Source: Firmicutes bacterium CAG:534
GTDB taxonomy: Bacteria; Bacillota; Clostridia; Lachnospirales; Lachnospiraceae
Assembly (NCBI GenBank): GCA_000436115.1
Contig: FR894510.1
Span: forward strand, 225 to 6,931
Direction of reading: 5' to 3'
DNA: 6,707 bases
The notes under the pieces were generated by a model that did not search any database, had not been told where the DNA came from, and worked only from the letters and a program-made list of their open reading frames with translations. The translations under genes and the position numbers were made by a program. This document shows positions 1 through 5,019 of this stretch, piece by piece; the stretch's first letter is position 1, and every line of letters begins with the position of its first letter.

Positions 1-264
1 CGCCTGCCGTTCTGCCGCCTTTTCCTGCGTGGGACGGATGATGGAGAGACAATGCCTGTTGCAGAATCATTATGTGTCCGTCTGTGTTTCCGAGGAAGTC
101 ATGCAGAAGCACCAAGACAGTATAAAAAATTACTGGATTATATAAAAAAACATCAGATGCAGATTGTCGGATTTTCCCGTGAAATTACGCTGATTGATTA
201 TGGCATCACAAATGATCCGGAAAAATTTGTAACGGAGATCTGTATTCCGGTAAAATGTGATTGA
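1..264 (+). CDS. MerR-family regulator, C-terminal GyrI-like effector domain (5' partial)
   Basis: The frame is open from the first base of the window to the TGA at 262-264, so the gene starts upstream and only 87 codons are seen. The visible part matches the end of the GyrI-like small-molecule-binding domain found at the C-terminus of BmrR/TipA-type MerR activators. It shows an RL.FRGSH strand, a QYKKLLDYI helix, then REITLIDYGITND followed by FVTEICIPV, the usual last strand of the fold. In such proteins an N-terminal winged HTH binds the promoter and this domain binds a ligand, often a drug or other hydrophobic compound. The ATG at 52 is inside the domain and has no good RBS, so it is unlikely to be the real start. 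An AraC-type protein or a stand-alone GyrI protein carries the same domain, so the HTH type is inferred. No clear terminator follows. Confidence 0.72.
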   Translation, partial: RLPFCRLFLRGTDDGETMPVAESLCVRLCFRGSHAEAPRQYKKLLDYIKKHQMQIVGFSREITLIDYGITNDPEKFVTEICIPVKCD

Positions 265-304
265 TTGAGCAAATCCCCATTGACCGAGCTGAAGGCGAGG
301 GTGC

Positions 305-566
305 TTCCTCAATTCTTGGAAGCAGCTTGTCTGTTATATCAGATACCATTCCTTCACTTACTTCAAAACCATAAATATCCTCTATAGTCTTTGAAATCTG
401 TCGTGTGGTCATTCCCTTCGCATACATGGAAATGATCTTGTTCACCAGATCTTTCATAGCGATCATAGCCAAGATGATTATCCATTTCTGTTTCAAGCAT
501 ATCTTGAATCGTTCCAGACAGAAGAGCCTTTAATGCCTCTTGGATATCGTCAGCGGACTGAATATC
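305..566 (-). pseudogene. IS256-family (mutator-type) transposase, N-terminal remnant with internal deletion
   Basis: Two pieces of one transposase lie next to each other on the minus strand in different frames. The upstream piece (566 down to about 444) reads DIQSADDIQEALKALLSG, then a segment ending EMDNHLGYDRYERSG, which is the conserved N-terminal region of IS256-family transposases. The second piece (about 442 down to 305) contains KIISMYAKGMTTRQIS and then TIEDIYGFEVSEG with SDITDKLLPRIEE, the next conserved block. In intact members roughly 50 residues separate these blocks. Here they abut with a frame change, so an internal deletion is the simplest reading. The DDE catalytic domain is absent, and homology stops abruptly at about 305 and 566. 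No terminal inverted repeats or target duplications were found. The element cannot transpose and marks an old insertion. Confidence 0.85.
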
Positions 567-839
567 ACGGACAGCCGCTCATAAAGTGGATACTTGATAT
601 AACAAAAGATTTGTTTGCCAAACGACTTGTTGTCACCATACACCAGGATATTGGAAAGCTTTGCACAGAATATAGTATACCGGTAATCCTTCACTCCTCA
701 TCATATCGGGATGATATGATCCGTCTTGGTGTGGATACAATTGGTTCCTATATTGACCTCTGTGCTTTTATTCCTTCCGATCAGCCACTCATCTCCCATA
801 TCTGACATTTAAGGTATCTATCTTCTGATACTTTAATTA
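567..839. other. Intergenic stretch with an unrecognised open frame
   Basis: A plus-strand frame stays open from inside the IS256 remnant to a TGA at 803-805. It has protein-like segments such as IPVILHSSSYRDDMIRLGVD, but I recognise no family. The first ATG (533) lies within antisense transposase sequence and has no RBS. The minus strand here is broken by stops. It could be the 3' stub of a gene cut by the insertion, the shadow of another dead transposase, or chance. I assign no function. Confidence 0.3.
811..834. terminator. Weak hairpin downstream of the GGDEF gene
   Basis: AAGGTATC (811-818) pairs with GATACTTT (827-834) around an 8-base loop, with one G-T pair. It lies just past the stop codon of the minus-strand diguanylate cyclase gene. 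There is no convincing U-tract in either direction, so a terminator role is only a guess from position. Confidence 0.3.
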
Positions 840-1922
840 CTAGCGAATCGTATCTTCGCCTTTTAATTGTTTTTTATTTGCATACATGGCTGCATCTGCA
901 ATAGAACATATATGTTCAAAATCCTCGTCTGCATCCGGCGTGGCAAAACCAATGGCGCAGCAATAAAGAGTCTTAGAAAGCTCCCTCCGCATATGATCGA
1001 TCAGAGCAGGGACCTCATCTTTTGAAACCCGTGAACATAAGATCATAAACTCATCACCACCGGTTCGATACAGGTGGCATCCCTTCGGCAGTATATTTTG
1101 AATGCACGCTACAATCGTACACAAAGCCGTATCCCCGGCCGCATGGCCATTCTCGTCATTGAGCCTCTTCAGATCATTTAAATCAATGGAAATTACCGCT
1201 GTCAGACATTTGCTCTCCATCAAATAATCCGCATCCAGATAAAAATACCGACGGTTGAGCGCATGCGTAAGTGGATCCCGCTTGAACTGCTGTGTCGTCA
1301 AATACATATAATAAAATGCAATACTCACAGCTCCCGTGGTATTGATGAGTCCGTCATAATGGAAAAACGCCTCCAGAATGACAGATATCGTGTTCGTCAC
1401 CGCAATGGAAATTGCGATCAGCGATTCGTATGTATGCTCCGTCTTATATAACTTATTAGTCAGGATAACCAACAGAATTAAATAAAAACCGGAGGTAGCA
1501 AATGCCGAATATCCAAGTGGCCCCCGCACAAATTCATTCTTATCCGAGTAGGAAAAACAAACACCTGAAAATAACGCAGTGGAAGCGATCAACGTATTCA
1601 GAATTCCCGGAAGCGCAATAAATTTCTTAAACTTTTGCGACACTCTGTTACCACAGGAAAGAATGATCACAAAGCATATATTGATTGGTCTAAGCGCATA
1701 CCCAATAATAGATACTGCCATACGCAGCATTGTTGGATACGGAAGTGTCGCACACCAGTATTCTATACTGTCAACGATAACCAGACACAGTACTGAGCTT
1801 ATCGCAATGGAAAACAACCGAATTATCTTTCTCTGAAATGCAGGATTTACATTAACGAAAATCAACATAAAAAAGGATATTAAGATCGTCGCAAAATTCA
1901 ACTGTAAAAAATAATGAAACAT
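840..1922 (-). CDS. Membrane-anchored diguanylate cyclase (7TM + GGDEF)
   Basis: An intact 360-residue protein predicted to make cyclic di-GMP from two GTP at the cytoplasmic membrane. Residues 1-210 hold about seven hydrophobic helices (near 5-25, 34-50, 65-90, 101-122, 137-156, 167-185, 191-209), probably a sensor module. Residues 212-355 are a GGDEF domain: DPLTHALNRR at 216-225, the metal-binding aspartate D247, the LND/GH..GD nucleotide-binding segment at 254-264, and an intact RTGGDEF at 286-292. The inhibitory I-site, normally RxxD ending six residues before the GG, reads PKGC (279-282), so product feedback at this site is probably lost. No EAL or HD-GYP domain is fused. The start is supported by a GGAGGAGGAG ribosome binding site and an upstream sigma-A-type promoter. 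It appears to be a single-gene unit. The ligand of the membrane module is unknown. Confidence 0.93.
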   Translation of the reverse strand: MFHYFLQLNFATILISFFMLIFVNVNPAFQRKIIRLFSIAISSVLCLVIVDSIEYWCATLPYPTMLRMAVSIIGYALRPINICFVIILSCGNRVSQKFKKFIALPGILNTLIASTALFSGVCFSYSDKNEFVRGPLGYSAFATSGFYLILLVILTNKLYKTEHTYESLIAISIAVTNTISVILEAFFHYDGLINTTGAVSIAFYYMYLTTQQFKRDPLTHALNRRYFYLDADYLMESKCLTAVISIDLNDLKRLNDENGHAAGDTALCTIVACIQNILPKGCHLYRTGGDEFMILCSRVSKDEVPALIDHMRRELSKTLYCCAIGFATPDADEDFEHICSIADAAMYANKKQLKGEDTIR

Positions 1923-1925
1923 AAA

Positions 1926-1939
1926 CTCCTCCTCCTTTT
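1926..1939 (-). promoter_or_regulatory. Strong ribosome binding site of the GGDEF gene
   Basis: The minus strand reads AAAAGGAGGAGGAG a few bases before the ATG at 1922. This is a near-perfect, repeated Shine-Dalgarno core and fixes the start of the diguanylate cyclase. Confidence 0.8.
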
Positions 1940-1967
1940 CTATCTGTAAATATACAAATTCCGCATT

Positions 1968-1996
1968 ATTATAACACAGGAAAGGGAGAATGTCTT
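1968..1996 (-). promoter_or_regulatory. Sigma-A-type promoter of the GGDEF gene
   Basis: On the minus strand AAGACA (1991-1996) and a perfect TATAAT (1968-1973) are separated by 17 bases. They sit about 45 bases upstream of the diguanylate cyclase start. The -35 matches consensus at 4 of 6 positions. The inverted repeat at 2000-2032 lies directly upstream of the -35 and could influence this promoter. Confidence 0.6.
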
Positions 1997-1999
1997 TAT

Positions 2000-2032
2000 A
2001 GGGACGTTCCTTTTGTCACAAAGAGTGTCCCT
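2000..2032. repeat. Small inverted repeat upstream of the GGDEF promoter
   Basis: AGGGAC (2000-2005) is the inverse complement of GTCCCT (2027-2032), and inside it CTTT and AAAG can pair around TGTCAC. The two-part stem looks like a dispersed hairpin repeat or the end of a mobile element, but I cannot name the family. There is no U-tract, so a terminator is unlikely. Confidence 0.45.
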
Positions 2033-2073
2033 CTGTCTTTGTTGGAACACTGAACGTGATACAATTTAACCAT

Positions 2074-2124
2074 ATTTCCCCTAGAGGTGTTCAAAGGGGG
2101 TCATTTGAACACTCCTGGGAAAAT
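2074..2124. repeat. Long near-perfect inverted repeat
   Basis: GTGTTCAAA (2087-2095) and TTTGAACAC (2104-2112) are perfect inverse complements around an 8-base G-rich spacer. The symmetry continues outward imperfectly, with ATTTCCCCTAGAG on the left facing TCCTGGGAAAAT on the right. Total arm length is about 21 bases. It is unrelated to any coding frame. Options are a cruciform or hairpin repeat, an insertion-element end, or a protein-binding palindrome. Confidence 0.55.
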
Positions 2125-2148
2125 GGCATTTACAGGCACAAAAGAAGG

Positions 2149-2195
2149 CAGGCAGTCTCGTTATAAGACCACCTGCCTGTTGATTATTCTTATAC
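2149..2195 (+). terminator. Terminator-like hairpin with T-rich tail, no upstream gene
   Basis: CAGGCA (2149-2154) pairs with TGCCTG (2174-2179), and GTCT (2155-2158) with AGAC (2166-2169), leaving a 4-base bulge. The sequence after it is T-rich (TTGATTATTCTTATAC). No plus-strand gene ends here, so it may be the leftover 3' end of a lost gene. Confidence 0.4.
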
Positions 2196-2278
2196 TGTTT
2201 TCTGTATTTCGAAATGCGATATAAGTATTAAAATGCCAGTTTCTGAAATTGAAAGCTATTTTTTGAAAATTATGTTTT

Positions 2279-2444
2279 TTGTCAGAGCGCAAAAAAATGA
2301 TCGAACTGGGAGATGCCTTTATTGCTTTTCCGGGTGGAACGGGAACGTTGGAAAAGATTATCTACCAGAGAGCGGCAGGAGGAAATTTATTTTGCAGATA
2401 ACCTTGATTCTATAAAACAGATTTTACTGGAAAATATAGATTGA
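2279..2444 (+). pseudogene. LOG-family (lysine decarboxylase-like) phosphoribohydrolase remnant
   Basis: LOG proteins hydrolyse nucleoside 5'-monophosphates (classically cytokinin ribotides) to the free base and ribose phosphate, using a conserved PGGxGTxxE motif. Here one frame reads SERKKMIELGDAFIAFPGG followed by TGTLEKI (about 2282-2350), which carries that motif with its glutamate. A second frame reads EEIYFADNLDSIKQILLENI and ends at the TGA at 2442-2444, which resembles the C-terminal tail of the same family. The N-terminal Rossmann half is missing. The middle 40 or so residues between motif and tail also appear deleted, with a frame change. No start codon or RBS fits. This is a dead fragment. 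Confidence 0.68.
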
Positions 2445-2503
2445 AAAATTTGACGGAAAATTTGACAGAATATATGTTTAACATAAAGGTTACTGGATGT
2501 TAG

Positions 2504-2600
2504 TATAATATTAAAGAGATGCTATCGATAGACGGTTAGCCTGATAATTTTAGTAATCAAAAAGATCGCCGCGTTTGTCAGACTGGGCGGTCTTTTTGTA
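2504..2600 (+). ncRNA. Putative small RNA (about 85 nt) with its own promoter and terminator
   Basis: A perfect TATAAT at 2504-2509 (poor -35) is followed by a short non-coding stretch ending in the strong hairpin and T5 tract at 2559-2597. The RNA would start near 2516 with GATGCTATCGATAG, a self-complementary 5' end, then GTTAGCCT. A related sequence starts the opposing putative transcript at 2707. It contains no convincing ORF. The arrangement resembles type I toxin-antitoxin RNAs, but this is inferred from layout alone. Confidence 0.45.
2559..2597. terminator. Strong symmetrical (bidirectional) intrinsic terminator
   Basis: AAAAAGATCGCC (2559-2570) pairs over 12 positions with GGCGGTCTTTTT (2586-2597), with one G-T pair and a 15-base loop. 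The stem is GC-rich at the loop end. It carries A5 on the left and T5 on the right, so it has a U-tract when read from either strand. Confidence 0.85.
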
Positions 2601-2715
2601 CTTATTTATTGCTCTTAGAACCAACGGTATAACCAAGAGTAAAGTATGTTATACACAAGCTGAAACTCTCTGATGGAGGCTAACTGCCTACCGCGTATGG
2701 TAGCGTCTATTTATA
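2559..2715 (-). ncRNA. Putative opposing transcript with remnant small ORF
   Basis: On the minus strand TTCAAA (2732-2737), 16 bases and TATAAA (2710-2715) form a plausible promoter. The transcript would begin near 2706 with GACGCTACC...GGTAGGCAGTTAGCCT, which folds as CTACC/GGTAG and matches the start of the plus-strand RNA. It ends at the shared terminator after about 145 nt. A short frame ending at 2602 reads LCITYFTLGYTVGSKSNK, preceded by an AGAGAG motif. It looks like the C-terminus of a small membrane peptide without its hydrophobic helix. Whether it is expressed or ever encoded a toxin is unproven. Confidence 0.4.
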
Positions 2716-2815
2716 TCACAACAAACATATGTTTGAAAAACAATATAAAATTAAACCAATTCTACTTCCAAGGGGTGTACATTTCTTCCCGAATCAAATA
2801 CGATTACCTCAAAAG

Positions 2816-2822
2816 AAGGAGG
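2816..2822 (+). promoter_or_regulatory. Consensus ribosome binding site of the XRE-type gene
   Basis: AAGGAGG lies 7 bases before the ATG at 2830. This perfect Shine-Dalgarno decides the start and suggests that the truncated reading frame could still be translated. Confidence 0.8.
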
Positions 2823-2829
2823 TAGCCAC

Positions 2830-3012
2830 ATGGATCTTGCTAAAATCGGAAAATACATTGCAGAAAAGAGAAAGGCACTCGGTCTGACTCAGAAACAGCT
2901 TGCCGAAAAGCTTGGCATGAGTGATAAGTCGGTTTCTAAATGGGAGCGGGGAAATGCGCCGGAAATGAATGACTATGTATATTATTTTTTATTTGAATTT
3001 TGTGATGAATAA
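2830..3012 (+). pseudogene. XRE-family helix-turn-helix regulator, truncated after the HTH
   Basis: The 60-residue product begins with a canonical Cro/CI-type HTH: IGKYIAEKRKALGLTQKQLA, then EKLGMSDKSVSKWERG (residues about 6-41), with the recognition helix around SDKSVSKWE. In full-length relatives WERG is followed by the last helices of the domain and often a C-terminal membrane or ligand domain. Here the sequence changes to APEMNDYVYYFLFEFCDE and stops, so helices 4-5 are not recognisable. The promoter is not obvious, but the RBS is excellent. A deletion joining the HTH to unrelated sequence is the likely cause. The alternative is a natural mini-regulator of only three helices. DNA binding may be impaired. 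Confidence 0.75.
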
Positions 3013-3050
3013 CAGATAAAAGAGTCTGATGTATAATTTAAAAAATAGGG

Positions 3051-3080
3051 CTTACATAAAGGAAAAATATTTGCTATACT
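3051..3080 (+). promoter_or_regulatory. Candidate promoter of the DUF2798 gene
   Basis: CTTACA (3051-3056), 18 bases and TATACT (3075-3080) make a reasonable sigma-A promoter. It would give a leader of about 90 nt before the ATG at 3180. A second TATAAT at 3103-3108 has no good -35. Confidence 0.5.
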
Positions 3081-3087
3081 ATCAAAG

Positions 3088-3116
3088 TTAATTGAAAACG
3101 GTTATAATTGGAAACG
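3088..3116. repeat. Tandem 13-base direct repeats just after the promoter
   Basis: TTAATTGAAAACG (3088-3100) and ATAATTGGAAACG (3104-3116) differ at two positions and are spaced 16 bases apart. Their place right downstream of the -10 fits an operator bound by a repressor. The decayed TetR-type gene nearby is a possible former partner, though TetR operators are usually palindromic. Confidence 0.4.
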
Positions 3117-3119
3117 CAC

Positions 3120-3174
3120 AATCCTCCGGGATGATAACAAACAACACAGTATAAAAGTTATTATCAGGAGGATT
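3120..3174 (+). promoter_or_regulatory. Leader hairpin that sequesters the Shine-Dalgarno of the DUF2798 gene
   Basis: AATCCTCC (3120-3127) is fully complementary to GGAGGATT (3167-3174), which contains the ribosome binding site. Inside it GATGATAAC (3130-3138) pairs with GTTATTATC (3157-3165), with one G-T pair. Together they give 17 pairs with a small internal loop and an 18-base apical loop. The ATG follows 8 bases after the GGAGG core. If it folds, it would block ribosome binding. The TTTT after the right arm would also let it act as a weak attenuator. Confidence 0.65.
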
Positions 3175-3179
3175 TTATT

Positions 3180-3670
3180 ATGCCAAAAAACAAATTTCAG
3201 GATGTTGTATTTACGATTATTATGGCTACGATTATGGTTTATGGAATGGTAGTTTATAATGTTGCGTTGAACACCGGAGCAGTGACCGGAAAGATTTTTT
3301 AGTGGCATTGCATGAACTGCTGATCATGGTACCGATCGCATTTATACTTGAGTTTTTTGTTGTTGGAAAAATTGCGCGGAAATTGGCTTTTATGGTTATG
3401 AGACCAGATGATCGCTCACAGTTTATTACATATGCAATATCAATATGTATATGTTGTATTATGTGCCCTATTATGAGTCTGGCAGCGACAATTCTTTTTA
3501 AAGAAACAAAGTCTTTTGGAACATGGGTTCAGACATGGGCAATGAATTTTCCAATGGCAATGTTTGTAAAGTATTGCTTGAGGGATTTTTCTGTAACAGG
3601 TAAAAAAATATTGCTTCCTGTAAAACAATACACTAAAATACATATAAGTCATCACGTAGTGAATATTTAA
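3180..3670 (+). pseudogene. DUF2798-family membrane protein, split by a frameshift
   Basis: The gene starts at ATG 3180 behind AGGAGGAT. The first frame gives 40 residues (PKNKFQDVVFTIIMATIMVY..., then NVALNTGAVTGKIF) and ends at TAG 3300-3302. The next frame continues seamlessly with LVALHELLIMVPIAFILEFF and later MCPIMSLAATILF and MNFPMAM. Together these follow the DUF2798 pattern: small proteins with about four membrane helices and unknown function. The break is at a T6 run (3295-3300), and one extra T restores a single 163-residue frame. The tail beyond NFPMA (near 3555) does not resemble the family, so a second lesion is possible. The TAG overlaps a GTG (TAGTG), so translation of two pieces by coupling cannot be excluded. 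The leader hairpin suggests post-transcriptional control. Confidence 0.8.
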
Positions 3671-3710
3671 TGACTTTATTCACTGAACGTGCAAAGATGA
3701 GAGATATGTC

Positions 3711-3969
3711 ATGCCTGCTAATTTTGCAGGAGAACAGCGTAGTGCAATCTGGAAAAGATTGATCGATACCGGCTAAGAACTGATATGGGAAAAGGGTCTG
3801 AAAAAATGAAGGTGTTTGTCATTGCACAATGGATAGACATCGTAATCGGGAGATTTTATCATTTTTTTTGATGCAAAATGAGATTGTGTTGCAGCATTGA
3901 TTGATGAGCAGAAAAAAAGTGGCAGAAACAATTTTTTATCCTTGTGCAGATAAATGGAAAGATTTCTTT
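3711..3969 (+). pseudogene. TetR-family transcriptional regulator, decayed N-terminal part
   Basis: Read across frames, this is a TetR HTH. EQRSAIWKRLIDTG is followed in the same frame by a TAA (3774-3776) where a codon such as AAA is expected, then ELIWEKGLKK. After an A6 run (3801-3806) the frame shifts to a segment aligning with the TetR recognition region and ending IGRFYHFF. A T8 run (3862-3869) shifts it again to DAK, with an in-frame TGA, then AALIDEQKK. An A7 run (3912-3918) leads to KVAETIFYPCADKWKDFF. Conserved positions in the recognition helix are also altered. Several independent lesions, including a nonsense change, make a real pseudogene likely. The ligand-binding half is lost where MFS sequence begins. 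It may once have controlled that exporter. Confidence 0.68.
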
Positions 3970-4170
3970 AGAACAGGCTTGATGGTATGGCATCTGTATG
4001 CATTAAACGCTGTTTCCGGATTGATGAATACCGTACAGCAACCGGCATCGGAAGTTGCAATGTCGCTTATTATACCGGAAGAATACTATCAAAAGACAAG
4101 CGGTCTTCGGTCATTATCAAGATCTTTGATATCCATATTAAATCCGCTGATTGCCGTGATTTTCATTTAG
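3970..4170 (+). pseudogene. MFS transporter fragment (EntS/MFS_3-like)
   Basis: The frame running through the end of the TetR remnant continues as TGLMVWHLYALNAVSGLMNT, then QQPASEVAMSLIIPEEYY and SGLRSLSRSLISILNPLIA. This matches the helix 3-4 region of major facilitator exporters of the EntS/macrolide-efflux type, with the usual PAS..A..LI.PE.Y sequence between helices. Helices 1-2 with the A-motif loop and everything after about helix 5 are missing. The gene is therefore both 5'- and 3'-truncated, and fused by deletion to the TetR remnant in one open frame starting near 3901. It cannot transport. The ATPase gene starts 12 bases after its stop. Confidence 0.7.
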
Positions 4171-4181
4171 GGTAGGCATTG

Positions 4182-4897
4182 ATGAACGATCAATTCATAC
4201 AGTCTGTACAGTTTGACTGGAATAAAATAGATGATAACAGTTATCTGAAAGAAATAGATGCATTCCGGGGGGCGAAAGGATTGATTTTTACAATCCGATT
4301 ACCTTTTTTGTGGGAGAAAATGGAAGCGGAAAATCGACATTGCTGGAAGCGCTTGCAATAGCACATGGATTTAATCCGGAGGGTGGAACCAAAAATTACG
4401 TTTTTTCTACGCATGATACACATTCTGAATTGTGTGACGAGATCCGGATCTCAAGAGGATACCGAAAAGAAAGGTGGGGCTATTTTCTAAGGGCAGAGAG
4501 CTTTTATAATGTAGCAACCCAGGAAGAGGAATATGCGGATATCACACATCCCTCTGCCGGATATCATGAAAAATCACATGGAGAAAGCTTTTTAACATTG
4601 CTGCAGAATAATCTGCGCGGTAATGGCTTATATCTTTTGGATGAGCCGGAGGCTGCATTGTCTCCGCAGCGGCAGCTTACCCTGTTGATAGAGATATATA
4701 AATGTGCGAAAGCGGGAGCGCAGTTTTTTACTGTTACACATTCGCCTATTTTATTGGGCATTCCGGGAGCGGATATCTACTGCTTTGACGATGGCAGAAT
4801 ACATCTTTGTGAATATGAGGAAACCGAGAGTTATCAGGTTATGGAAATGTTTATCAATAACAGGAGAGCATTGTTGGATCGACTCTTGGAAGAGTGA
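4182..4897 (+). pseudogene. AAA/ABC-type ATPase (COG3910-like), single frameshift
   Basis: The product resembles small stand-alone predicted ATPases with an SMC/ABC-type nucleotide-binding fold. Their substrate is unknown. ATG 4182 opens a frame reading MNDQFIQSVQFDWNKI...KEIDAFRG. In the next frame the protein continues ERIDFYNPITFFV, then Walker A GENGSGKST, GFNPEGGTKNY, a signature-like SHGESFL, Walker B GLYLLDEPEAALSP and the H-loop TVTHSPILL. Adding one G to the G6 run at 4267-4272 gives a 238-residue protein (Walker A 45-53, signature near 132, Walker B 149-162, His 187) with every catalytic motif intact. That makes a sequencing error or very recent mutation plausible. The long 3' frame alone (GTG 4310) lacks the first strands and an RBS. 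The CapA-like gene follows closely, so they may be co-transcribed. Confidence 0.82.
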
Positions 4898-5019
4898 TTT
4901 ACGAAAGATAACTGGGATAGAGTGATATTTTCACAGAAGGGATGACCGCATATATGACAATACATGAAAAATATTCGAATCAAAAGTGCAAATATCAAGA
5001 GACAGTCTGCCGCGGAAAA

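Noticed and set aside
533..805. Plus-strand open frame of 90 codons as a real gene
   Set aside because: Its start lies in antisense transposase sequence, there is no RBS, and no family is recognisable. It is described as an unassigned stretch only.
1579..1836. Plus-strand open frame antisense to the GGDEF gene
   Set aside because: It is the shadow of a well-supported membrane protein gene, with no RBS or recognisable domain.
2233..2415. Plus-strand 60-codon open frame as a gene
   Set aside because: It is in a different frame from the recognisable LOG segments it overlaps and has no RBS or family match.
2451..2486. TTGACG/TTGACA motifs as -35 boxes for the plus-strand small RNA
   Set aside because: Neither lies at 16-18 bases from the TATAAT at 2504 or from another good -10, so they were not used to support that promoter.
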